Below are positions 44,501-53,870 of a DNA stretch of 64,000 nucleotides, one piece after another (within the stretch, counting starts at the first letter, position 1; every line of letters starts with the position of its first letter). The DNA is from Agriotes lineatus (taxonomy: Eukaryota; Arthropoda; Insecta; Coleoptera; Elateridae). Position numbers and translations under genes: made by a program. The stretch is from the NCBI GenBank assembly GCA_940337035.1, contig CALNHX010001044.1:124001-188000 (forward strand). The letters are read 5' to 3'. The notes beneath the pieces were generated by a model. It worked only from the letters and a program-made list of their open reading frames with translations, was not told the DNA's origin and ran no database searches.

Positions 44501-44669
44501 TCAGTATGAGACTTCGTAACTGGTATGTTTTTTACAGGGAAAGGGTTTTCACTCCCATGGGGTAGTTAGCCCCACGCCCAACCCCCTTTTCGGAGGACCA
44601 TCTGCTTGGGTACCTCGGGGTTGCAAAGCCCGTACTAACACAAAATGTGCTAGCCCCTGAGGGGAAAAA
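41531..44669 (-). mobile_element. Full-length RTE-type non-LTR retrotransposon with 15-bp target duplication
   Basis: AAATCCATTGAGGTC occurs at 41516-41530 and 44670-44684, and copy A (7005-7025) shows the empty site. The 3' end on the minus strand is a (GAT)n tail (41531-41545). The 5' leader of about 230 bp is GC-rich with a CCCTCAGGGGC start. A single ORF with APE and RT, a very short 3' UTR and a simple-repeat tail are RTE-clade features. It is the youngest-looking non-LTR copy in the window. Confidence 0.9.
41553..44439 (-). pseudogene. RTE-type APE-RT polyprotein, one frameshift
   Basis: MCTWNVRTLYRTGGLRLLQE opens the endonuclease (AIQEMRWTGTG, VIIGDMNSKLG, NQIDHVLID, TDHYMV). The RT follows, with KRLNNNKSPGIDGISAELFK, CKNYRGITLLNTSYKILS, YQSGFRPNRSTVNQIFALRQ, FVDFKAAYDNILR, KGLRQGDALACQLFN and the intact catalytic ILAYADDVDII. 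A single shift at about 42185 leads to the C-terminal frame (EFIYLGTQVDPNND, YGSETWTISK, KRGRPRLRWVDGV) ending at 41553. No ATG precedes M at 44439 in this frame, although the frame stays open about 30 codons further. With only one break, it could have been active recently. Confidence 0.9.
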
Positions 44670-44699
44670 AAATCCATTGAGGTCCTCCGATTTAATGTA

Positions 44700-45107
44700 A
44701 CATTAACCAAGTTTTCCTTGTCCCACAATGTCCAAATATTGTATGAATTTCCTCAGCAACTTCTAACATAGCTTCTTTATTCAAAACTATCAATTCTTTA
44801 TTTTCTATCACCTTTACCAATACATTTTCTTTAATTTGCCTTTATAATTATTATCTTGACTTTGTAATACTAACGATTTTAATCCTTCAACTTCTTCTGC
44901 TGTCTGTTTGATTAATATCTCTTGTTTTGATAACCTTCCTTCCTCATAAATGTGCTCAATTCCTATTAAAATTTGTTTTTGTTTATCATAATTAGGTACA
45001 TCCTTTCTACTTAAGAAATCTTCTACTACATTTAACTTTCCTGGCCTATATTTAATATCAAATTCATATTGTTGTAAATACAATGCCCATCTATATAACC
45101 TGCCATT
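44700..45107 (-). pseudogene. Gypsy pol: RNase H end and integrase zinc-binding start (copy B)
   Basis: LYRWALYLQQYEFDIKYRPG, then NVVEDFLSRKD (RNase H), a linker with KQEILIKQTAEEVE, and further on EEIHTIFGHCGTRKTWLML, the H-H half of the integrase zinc finger. The catalytic integrase is deleted, as in copy A. The conserved AD before the leucine is ED here. Confidence 0.75.
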
Positions 45108-46665
45108 ATGAAAAGTTTTATTAAAAATATGGCAGAACAAACAATTACACGAAAAAGTAAGGTAACAGAAGAGCAGTTTATGGAGTTCATGATGAAAACG
45201 ATGCAACAAATGAGTAATAAAATTTATGAGAAAAGTGATAAAAGGTTGCAAGCAGCAATTGAAAGAACTGCTGAAGAAAGTAAGAAAACTACTGAAGAGA
45301 GAAAGAAGATTGCAGCAATCAATTGAGGAAAGGGAAGGTAGGTTACGAGACGTAATTCAGAGCACTGCAGATAGGGTACAAGAACACAAAGACCAAGCAG
45401 ATAAGATGGAAGAGACAATGAAGAAATTAAGAGAAGATTTTAATAAAGTACAACTCCAGAATAAGCAAGAATTGCAAGCACAAATAAATAAGATTAGTGA
45501 TACATTAGGAAATTATAAAGAAGAACTTAAGAATGAGGTGAGAGGAGAAAGACAGGAGGAACACAAACAACTAGAGGAAAATTTAACAAAAATCATGGAA
45601 GATAAGTTAGTAAAGAGTAACGAAGAGATAGATGGAAAACTAAAGGACATACAAAGTCAAAATAAAGCTGTGCATAAACAAATACAATTGATTGATGATA
45701 AGGTAAACAAAAATCAAGCTGAAATGGAAGAAGAAATAAATAATAACGTAAGCAGAGTTAATGTGTTAACGAAAATCATTTAACAAAGATTAAAGAGGTA
45801 GAAGATACATTGAAAAGAATGCAAGATGGAACGGAAATGTTAAACAGTAGCCAAAGAAGTAATTATATTGGAATACAAACAGACATGTTGTCAATATTTG
45901 AAGGAAGACCTGGAGAACAACCTATGAGTTATATTGTCAAATTAGATGATATCATGAAGTCAACATATGATGAAAATAAAAGGTTACACGTAATTAATAT
46001 GACGTTAAGAAATTATGCAGATACATGGCACAGTATTGTTAAATAAAAATATAAGAATTATGAGGAATTTAGAAAGCTATTCATAAATCATTGGAGCAAC
46101 GCACATCAAGCTCGAGTGAGAACTCAGTTAACAACTGGTAGGTATTGGTAAAGAGGTAGCACCCGTGAAATGTATGTGATACAGAAATCTAATAAAGCTC
46201 AATATTTAACACCTACGTTAGCTGAAGAAGAAATAATTCAACATTTGCCCAGACATTTGGAAAGTGAAATTACCAGAGCAGTAGCTGTACAAAATATTAA
46301 AACATTGAAAGACTTTTTAGAAATAGTAAGGAACTACGATATGGCTATTGGTAATAATAATAGAGAAAATAACAGGAGAGAAAGTCAGAATTTTCAAAAT
46401 TCTAGTAAACGAAAATATGAGGAAGTACAACAAAATAAATTTAATTTTGGCCGTAATAGTTATAATAATTTCAGAACGGGAAAGGAATTTTAATGACAAT
46501 TACAATAGGAATTTGGATAGATGGAGTTATCATCAATATAACAATATTAATCAAGGAAGGAACTACCAAAATAGAACAGATTACAATAACCAGGACAGGA
46601 AAAGATATAATACTATTGTAAATGAATGTAAATGGAGTCCAAATGAACTCCGGGTTGGTTGAATT
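45108..46665 (+). pseudogene. Ty3/gypsy gag, broken by frameshifts
   Basis: MKSFIKNMAEQTITRKSKVT begins a long coiled coil (45226-45783, repeated E/K heptads). The capsid-like part follows: MLSIFEGRPGEQPMSYIVKL, DDIMKSTYDENKRLHVINMT (45880-46046), TLAEEEIIQHLPRHLESEIT (46200-46270), then an asparagine-rich basic tail (46480-46650). At least four frame changes. It ends where the BEL element starts. Gag would form the particle that packages element RNA. Confidence 0.7.
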
Positions 46666-46669
46666 GGCG

Positions 46670-46965
46670 TGGACTGTAACTTGTTGTTTTTTGTGCCCTC
46701 AATGCTTGATGAAGGGCAGCATGGTTTTGCGTTTCCAAATGTAGAAAGGCACTAAATAACTTGACGTTGGATTTTGAAATTTTATTAAATGTAACACTTA
46801 ACACTACATAGTTAAAAATGGATGACTGTACAGTTACACCGTTCAACTTACAATACACAATATACCGGGTAGGTGCATATCCTCCCTTCCCAACGACAAC
46901 CGGATGTGCGTCCCCGCAAATGGCGCATGACAGTCTTTTGATTTGAAATTAAGCGGTACTCAACA
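46670..46965 (-). repeat. BEL/Pao 3' LTR
   Basis: Partner of 53140-53431. Carries five extra bases near 46865 (CCGGG region) relative to the 5' LTR. Confidence 0.85.
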
Positions 46966-47249
46966 TACCGGCCGCCTTGAAACCAGACAGGTTTCAAAAT
47001 ATGTGGACGTTTAACTGACATACAATACATTTAGATATAAAAACTAGAAAAAGAAATACGTATTAAGCAACATTTTAACGCTACTTATATACTAAACAGA
47101 TATACATAATATAGGCATGTTTTGAGTTCAATAAGGCGCACACCGCATATTAGAGTTCACATTTCCGGTAAAACACATAGTTTTTGCACTGCACGTTTCA
47201 CTCTGTGTCCATTTGCAACCTGAAGTGTGACAGTTCGAAGAATCCCATC

Positions 47250-50200
47250 TTAACCGGGATGCAACTCGAGTACCCTGCCCAGCACCCATTGCAAAGGGGG
47301 CAAAGCGTCTTCCTTGATAAGGACAACAGAATCCACCTTCAGTAGTTGTGGCATATTCCGGAACCACTTGGTTCGTTTTTGAAGCTCTGGTATCACTTCC
47401 AGGCTCCAACGCTTCCAGAAGCATTGCACCAATCTTTGGATTCGTTGGTAGGTCGACAATCTGTTTTCCTTGAGCAGCAGTAAGTTAGGGTCGGGAATGG
47501 AACAAAGGGATCTACCAATAAGAAAATGTGCAGGAGTAAGGGGTTTTAGATCATTAAGGTCAGTAGAAAGTGTGGACAGAGGACGAGAATTTAAAACACC
47601 TTCAATCTGAACCAATGAAGTATATAACTCTTCAAAAGTAAAATTTGTGTTACCAAAAACACGCTTTAAATGAGTCTTTACCGACTTAATTCCACTTTCC
47701 CAAATTCCTCCTTGAAAGGGTGCTTTGGGAGTAATAAACTCCCATTTAATACCTTGATTTGCCATAAAATTAAAGATAGCATGGTGATTGTCATCAGATT
47801 TGACGAACTTATGAAGCTCTGCTAATTCTTTAGAAGCGCCGATAAAATTACTGGCATTATCTGACGAAATCGTATTTGGTTTGCCTCTGCGACCTATAAA
47901 ACGTCTTAATACGGCAATGAATGCTTCGGTGGTTAAACTTGTTACTAATTCTATGTGTACCGCTCTAGTGACGAGGCAGACAAATAAACATATGTACGCC
48001 TTTAAATACTTGGCACCGCGCGTTTTTCTATCTTTGATCATTACCGGGCCGGCATAATCAATACCTACATTATAAAATACAGTCGTGTTAATTTCCAAAC
48101 GTTTAGCTGGCAAGTTACCCATTAAAGGATTGGTAGATTTTGGATGGACCCTGAAACATTTTATGCACTTGTGAACTATTTCTTTGGCGCAGTTTCTGCC
48201 TGATATTGGCCAATAATATTCTCTTATACATGCTAAGAGCTGTTGAGCGCCACAATGCATTAACTCAACATGAAATTTCTGAAAGATTAATTTTGTAAGC
48301 AAGTGATTATTTGGCAATAGGATCGGATGTTTTTTATCGAAGTTATAATGCGAGTTACAAATTCGCCCGCCTACTCGTATGATTCCGTCATTGTCCAGAA
48401 ATGGGTTTAATGACGAAATATTTGAGGTGGATTTTAGCTCCTCTTTAGCTTGTAGCGATTTTACTTCCTTTGAAAATGCTTCAGCTTGACACCTTTTGAT
48501 TAACTCATGCAATGATATTTTAAGCTCTGCTATTGTTAGTGGGCCGTAGCATCTTCCTGGTTTTGAAACCTGAACGTTTTTTACGAATCGCAGAATCCAA
48601 GCAAACACACGTTGTAATGTGTTTAGGGACGAAAATCTCTTAAAAAGGTTAAATGCCTCTGGTGTGAAACAATTGACAACGGAGTTTGGTTTAGTTTCAG
48701 AAGTTGGCAAATTGGTAGATTTAAAGTTCTGAACTGGCCAATAATCTCGTGATAATTTTAAAAAGTCAGGTCCATGCCACCACAATGAACTGAATTCTAG
48801 ATCTGCGGCGCTACATCCTCGAGATATCACATCAGCGGGATTTAATTTTGATGGTACATGAAACCAGTCTTTTACGTTAGTATTTTCTTGAATGGAAGCT
48901 ATTCGATTTGAGACAAATATTTTGTATCTGTTTGGAGATGAATTTAACCAGTTTAAAACTATGCTAGAGTCTGACCAAAGGAAAGTATTATGAAAATGTA
49001 TAGTTAATGACTCCTTGGATTTTTGAACTAACTGTGTCAGCAAAACCGCTGCGCATAGCTCAAGTCTTGGTATTGTGGCACCTTTAAGAGGAGCGACACG
49101 TGATTTTGCGCACAAAATTTCACTAGTGATATGGTTGTAGCTATCTTGACATACAATGTACAAAACTGCACCATATGCATAAGAACTGCTGTCTGAAAAA
49201 CCATGCAATTGAATATAAATGGAGTTCACTGCTAGTGCGCATCTTGGAATTTTAAAGTTTTTTAAGGTGTCTAATTGATTCTGGAAAGAATCGAATTCAG
49301 AATTCAAGTTTTCTGGAATGCTTTCGTCCCAAGCCACACCTAATTGCCACAATTTTTGAATTATAAGCTTACCCTTAATAATAATAGGGGCGAGAAGATT
49401 AAGAGGATCAAATAGCTGTGCTACCGTGGACAGTATGGCCCGCTTTCTATTGCTGGTAGAAAGAGATACAGATTTAGTATCATAATAAATGTAATCAGCC
49501 ACAGCGTTCCATGAAAGACCTAAAGTTTTGGCATTTTCACGGTCGCCTAATGGAATAGTATGAAAAGTGGAGATTGATTCGCAACTTTCATTTAGAATTT
49601 CCGAACTATTAGAAAGAAATTTTCTAATGGGAAAACAGGCGCTGCGCAATATGAGAACTATTTCCCTTTGCATCTCCAGTACCTCTTCTACGCTATTGCC
49701 TCCACATAAGAGATCATCCATATACAAGGAAGTTTTTAAAATATTTGCAGTTTTTGGATACTGATCAGAATTTTGGTCTGCTAAATATTGTAGGCACTTT
49801 GCTGTTAAATAACTAGCACTGGCGGTACCATAAGTAACAGTGTTTAACTCATATACATCAATAGGTGAATTAATTTCTTCACGCCACAGTATTCGCTGGA
49901 ATTGTCTTTGATCGGAACGTACGAGTATTTGGCGATAACATTTTTCAATATCACCGGTAAGAGCATACCGATGTTGTCTAAACCGCAACAGAATCGAGAA
50001 TAGATCGTCTTGAATTACGGGACCTACAATCTGCGTGTTGTTTAAGGATATTCGCGAGGTCGTCGGAGCACTCCCATCAAAAACTACTCTTAATTTGGTT
50101 GTCAGAGAACTTGATTTAATTACCGCATGATGTGGTAAATAAAATGGTGGTACATTTGAAATATTTACCTCTGCCTGAAAAGTATCGAAAGCCTTTTCTG

Positions 50201-52472
50201 GTTGGAAATGCTCGACTTCGCTTAACCTAGGGAGTTTGGACATATGCCCTAGTTGTATATACTCCTGAATAAATTTGGAATATTCAATTCGTAAATCTGG
50301 ATTCAGCATTAATTTCCTTTCTAAATTAAGAAATCGTTGAGTTGCTTGCTCTTTAGAATGCCCCAATAAGGCTAATTTTGAATTGAAAGGTATAGTTACT
50401 ATAAATCGACCAGATTTGTCACGTGATATTGTTTTATAGAATTGCTCTTCGCAAAATCTTTCTTCTGCTGAAAGCATAGACAGTGGATTTCGAGGTTTAA
50501 TGTTCTCAATTTCCCAAAATTGTTGTACAGTATTATTTAAACGGTCTATACCTGACTCAATAGTTAAATGTGAGCAAATTAAGCTACTGCCGCAGACTTC
50601 TTTAGTTTGGTACATTCCAGATATTATCCAACCCAATAGGGTTTTCTGTAAAACTGGAAGATTCTTGCCCAGACTAATTTGGCCTATACACAACAGCTCA
50701 TAGAAATGACCAGCGCCGATTAACATGTCCACGGGCAAGGATTTATTAAACGTAGTGTCAGCTAATCTGATGTTTTTTGGTATGTTGAAATTTGAGCGAT
50801 CAAACGACACGAGAGGTAAATTTTCAGTAATTTTTGAAATGATTAAAGAGTTCATATTTATATTAAAACTACTGTGTAAAGATGCTATTTGAATGTTACT
50901 GCTAGAATTACACTGTGAAGCGTTAGAATTTAGTCCAACTACTGTAGTAGCAACCGTTTGTCGTTTTAATTGTAATTTATTTGCCAAATCTTCAGTAATG
51001 AAATTAGCGTGGGATGCAGAATCTAGTACTGCCCTTGCATTATGCCATTTATTTTTAATATCTTTGACTTTAACCCAGGCCGTCGATAATAAGACATGCT
51101 GTACGTTATTCTTTAAACACGAAAGTGTAGCTCCTGCAGGTGGAATGGCTGAAGAACTAGCCACAGGTACGATTGGCAAAGTGTCACTGTTTACTGCCGT
51201 ATCTGTGGATGCGTTCGTACTTAAAATTGCATTGTCAAAATGAAGTAGAGAATTATGTCTTTTATTGCATGTTCTACAGTTGTATCTAAAATTGCATTTA
51301 GTTGATGACGAATGTGATAAACAATTACGGCATAATTTTAGCTCTGTGATTTTTTCAAAGCGTTGTTTCACAGTGGAACCTACAAATGAAGGACATTGCG
51401 TTATAACATGATCTTGTTGGCAGTTGAAGCACTTAGATGGATTACTTTTATTCGCAGTAATGAATGACTGCATGTAACTATTTGATTTAATTTTGTTGAA
51501 TCCATTTTTGTTAAACCCTGTGTTATGCTGATTAAAGACGGAATTGTTAGTTGTAACCCTGTTGGTATCTACTTGTTCGAGCAACTGACATCTGGTTTTC
51601 AAAAAATCATCGATGTCTTCAAGAGTAAGAATTTCCCTAGTTTTAATTTTAGAAAATTCAATTCTTGTCAAATTATCAAACTTATTTAAAAGAATATGTG
51701 TAATAAACATTGCACATTCCTCTACTGGCATTCCAAAATTTTGTAAACTACGAATGTGTTTGTTCAACTCGTCGTGGAGTTTGCGTAAATCGACTGCATT
51801 GTCCTTACCGACTGGTTTTAAATCAAATATGCCCTTAACGTGCGACTGAATAATACATTTAGGGTTGTTATAACGCTCGCATAAAAGGTCGAATGCTACC
51901 TTGTAATTTGAACCAGTTGGTTGAACATTTGCAACAAGTTGGCTTGCTTCTGATTTCAAACTAGAACGCAAATGCAAAAACCGTTCTACATCGGTAAGAT
52001 TTGTGTTATCATGTACAAGCGCTTTAAATGTTTCGTAAAACGACGTAAAATCCTGGTAATTACCATGAAAAGAAGGTAGAGTGATTTTTGGAAGTTTAGC
52101 ATTAACGCTATTATTTAAACTTGAAGTAATACCTGCATTTGAATGCGAGGATTCGTTTAAAGGTGATCTGCGTGGCCCTTTGTTTAAAATGTCGGTAGCT
52201 TTAGAAGTAAGCTCCATAAAATGTTCATAAAACTCTTCAGGGTTTTCTAATTCGAGTACATTCGCCGACAAGGCATTTAAATCTATACAAATTTCTTCGT
52301 ATTTGTCAGCTAAAGGTTTGATATCATCTAATCGTAAGCTAAGCTGCGTTAATAAATTTTCCTCAACAATATTTTCTGGTAAACTACCTAGAAAATTTTG
52401 AAAGGATTTCAATTTCGTAGCTATTGAGTTTGCACTGGCTATTAAACGTTTAATGTCTTGTTTCTTCGACAT
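47250..52472 (-). CDS. BEL/Pao gag-pol polyprotein, 1740 codons, premature stop near the end
   Basis: Starts MSKKQDIKRLIASANS. In order: gag (DUF1759-like, LPKITLPSFHGNYQDFTSFY, about 140), zinc knuckles (CFNCQQDHVITQC, about 355), aspartic protease (VLDSASHANFI, about 490), RT (LRVVFDGSA; TGDIEKCYRQI; LYMDDLLCGG at about 930), RNase H-type region, integrase zinc finger (H...C..C at about 1400-1440), integrase core with acids in GIDYAGP, SSDNASNF and GIWESGIKS, then DUF5641. A TAA at 47247-47249 follows ELHPG. The same frame stays open about 30 more codons with family-like sequence, so the stop is probably a recent change. No env frame is seen. Length is normal for the family. Confidence 0.95.
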   Translation of the reverse strand: MSKKQDIKRLIASANSIATKLKSFQNFLGSLPENIVEENLLTQLSLRLDDIKPLADKYEEICIDLNALSANVLELENPEEFYEHFMELTSKATDILNKGPRRSPLNESSHSNAGITSSLNNSVNAKLPKITLPSFHGNYQDFTSFYETFKALVHDNTNLTDVERFLHLRSSLKSEASQLVANVQPTGSNYKVAFDLLCERYNNPKCIIQSHVKGIFDLKPVGKDNAVDLRKLHDELNKHIRSLQNFGMPVEECAMFITHILLNKFDNLTRIEFSKIKTREILTLEDIDDFLKTRCQLLEQVDTNRVTTNNSVFNQHNTGFNKNGFNKIKSNSYMQSFITANKSNPSKCFNCQQDHVITQCPSFVGSTVKQRFEKITELKLCRNCLSHSSSTKCNFRYNCRTCNKRHNSLLHFDNAILSTNASTDTAVNSDTLPIVPVASSSAIPPAGATLSCLKNNVQHVLLSTAWVKVKDIKNKWHNARAVLDSASHANFITEDLANKLQLKRQTVATTVVGLNSNASQCNSSSNIQIASLHSSFNINMNSLIISKITENLPLVSFDRSNFNIPKNIRLADTTFNKSLPVDMLIGAGHFYELLCIGQISLGKNLPVLQKTLLGWIISGMYQTKEVCGSSLICSHLTIESGIDRLNNTVQQFWEIENIKPRNPLSMLSAEERFCEEQFYKTISRDKSGRFIVTIPFNSKLALLGHSKEQATQRFLNLERKLMLNPDLRIEYSKFIQEYIQLGHMSKLPRLSEVEHFQPEKAFDTFQAEVNISNVPPFYLPHHAVIKSSSLTTKLRVVFDGSAPTTSRISLNNTQIVGPVIQDDLFSILLRFRQHRYALTGDIEKCYRQILVRSDQRQFQRILWREEINSPIDVYELNTVTYGTASASYLTAKCLQYLADQNSDQYPKTANILKTSLYMDDLLCGGNSVEEVLEMQREIVLILRSACFPIRKFLSNSSEILNESCESISTFHTIPLGDRENAKTLGLSWNAVADYIYYDTKSVSLSTSNRKRAILSTVAQLFDPLNLLAPIIIKGKLIIQKLWQLGVAWDESIPENLNSEFDSFQNQLDTLKNFKIPRCALAVNSIYIQLHGFSDSSSYAYGAVLYIVCQDSYNHITSEILCAKSRVAPLKGATIPRLELCAAVLLTQLVQKSKESLTIHFHNTFLWSDSSIVLNWLNSSPNRYKIFVSNRIASIQENTNVKDWFHVPSKLNPADVISRGCSAADLEFSSLWWHGPDFLKLSRDYWPVQNFKSTNLPTSETKPNSVVNCFTPEAFNLFKRFSSLNTLQRVFAWILRFVKNVQVSKPGRCYGPLTIAELKISLHELIKRCQAEAFSKEVKSLQAKEELKSTSNISSLNPFLDNDGIIRVGGRICNSHYNFDKKHPILLPNNHLLTKLIFQKFHVELMHCGAQQLLACIREYYWPISGRNCAKEIVHKCIKCFRVHPKSTNPLMGNLPAKRLEINTTVFYNVGIDYAGPVMIKDRKTRGAKYLKAYICLFVCLVTRAVHIELVTSLTTEAFIAVLRRFIGRRGKPNTISSDNASNFIGASKELAELHKFVKSDDNHHAIFNFMANQGIKWEFITPKAPFQGGIWESGIKSVKTHLKRVFGNTNFTFEELYTSLVQIEGVLNSRPLSTLSTDLNDLKPLTPAHFLIGRSLCSIPDPNLLLLKENRLSTYQRIQRLVQCFWKRWSLEVIPELQKRTKWFRNMPQLLKVDSVVLIKEDALPPLQWVLGRVLELHPG

Positions 52473-53139
52473 CTTTGATAATTAACAAATATGAACCTTG
52501 TGCAAAATCTAAGATGTAAACGCTGTAAGACGCTAAAGGCAAACCAAATATAGCTTAAGCTGCAAAAAGGCAGTTGGAATTTTAAATGCGGCAATAACTG
52601 CAGTTGCTTTAATGAACTAAAATAAGCTCAGTAAATATATCGGTTCGTAAAACCACTTTTGATAACGTGGTGTAAACAAATTCTAATTTCGAATGTAGTA
52701 CTTTGATTAAATCGGCAAAAATGCATCCAAAGCGTGAATATTGAACTACGATTACTTAAGACAATGTAAATAATAGGAAAAGGAATTGAACAGAATATTT
52801 GCTGCGTGCTCAAGGACGTTAAAGATTTCGTAATATCGTACCTTTTGCGTAGTCTTCGTGAATGCGTGCGCTGCAGCTTCTCAGTCCGTTAGGGTTGTTG
52901 ACATGCCTGATAAAGCCGTGACGTCAGCGAACACAAAGGGTGCCCCGGAGGCAAAAACGCTCATGGGCAAGGAACGATGAAGCGGGCTGGCGTCGCATCG
53001 GCTTGCATCCAAAATGGCTAGCACGGAAGACAATAGAATGTAGAAAAATGATACCTGCAATCACTGATCCTTTAGGTGATCTAGTGTGGTCCTTTGGTTG
53101 ACCTCGTGGTTAACCTTTGGTTGATGATCCTGCTCGACG

Positions 53140-53431
53140 TGGACTGTAACTTGTTTTATTTTTGTGCCCTCAATGCTTGATGAAGGGCAGCATGGTTTTG
53201 CGTTTCCAAATGTAGAAAGGCACTAAATAACTTGACGTTGGATTTTAAAATTTTATTAAATGTAACACTTAACACTACATAGTTAAAAATGGATGACTGT
53301 ACAGTTACACCGTTCAACTTACAATACACAATATATAGGTGCATATCCTCCCTTCCCAACGACAACCGGATGTGCGTCCCCGCAAATGGCGCATGACAGT
53401 CTTTTGATTTGAAATTAAGCGGTACTCAACA
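53140..53431 (-). repeat. BEL/Pao 5' LTR
   Basis: Upstream LTR relative to the minus-strand gag-pol. The sequence just inside (53139 downward) does not show a primer-binding site I can assign to a tRNA. Confidence 0.85.
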
Positions 53432-53439
53432 GTGTCACA

Positions 53440-53870
53440 ATTGAACTGCTTGCCGACATGCAAGTTATGCAGTGTTAGAGGCACCTCGTTCTGGGGAGAC
53501 CAATTTGTCGACTTGTTTCGTACCTCTTCTGACTAGGACTTTAGAGTTTTTATCTCAAGCTGGTTTGTAAAACATCTGACATCTTTAGTTCTAAGACCAT
53601 ACATTCTACTTTCTATGTCGACAGTACAGCCTAAGCTTTAAGCTCTTCAGTAAGAACCTGAGTTCGGCTTTCAAGCTTCTTGAAATGATTAACGGATTAC
53701 TTCTTCTTTTTACAGTGTCTCCTTAAACTCATCAACGGTACTCCATAATCGTTGGCCGCAGTTTTGTATGGGTACCCATTCTTCATGCCATTTATAGCTT
53801 GCCGCATTTTATTTTCGTTCCATTCCCACCATGAGTCTTTCGTTTGTATTTATTGAATATTTTAGTCGGT
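53440..53870 (-). pseudogene. pogo-like psq/CENP-B helix-turn-helix fragment
   Basis: The minus strand reads WEWNENKMRQAINGMKNGYP, then KTAANDYGVPLMSLRRH, a psq-type HTH. Then, in shifting frames, comes ESRMYGLRTKDVR, as in the second DNA-binding half of pogo/jerky proteins. Stops are frequent. The catalytic part is not adjacent and may be lost at the BEL boundary (53431). It is unrelated in detail to the pogo element at 14259. Confidence 0.55.

Larger units (their letters stand above)
30725..45373. repeat. Direct segmental repeat, copy B
   Basis: Partner of 1-7735, in the same order and orientation. B carries extra blocks absent from A: 33436-38586 (DNA transposon), 39662-40942 (including a SINE) and 41531-44669 (RTE-type element). 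It lacks A's 1270-4005. Removing these leaves about 5.0 kb in both. Confidence 0.85.
46670..53431 (-). mobile_element. BEL/Pao LTR retrotransposon, nearly intact
   Basis: LTRs of about 295 bp (46670-46965 and 53140-53431) run TGTTGAGTACC...CAGTCCA on the minus strand and differ at only a few positions plus a 5-bp indel, so insertion was recent. A 667-bp leader, one gag-pol frame and a short 3' region lie between. The 5-bp flanks (TGGCG left, GTGTC right) do not match, and the surrounding sequence is not continuous across the element. A recombination between copies or a later rearrangement is likely. Confidence 0.9.

Noticed and set aside
42227..44509. Plus-strand frames over the RTE-type element
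   Set aside because: Antisense shadows of the APE-RT frame, which has all catalytic motifs.
46670..53431. Endogenous retrovirus with envelope gene
   Set aside because: Gag-pol domains are BEL/Pao type and no envelope frame lies between the pol end and the 3' LTR.
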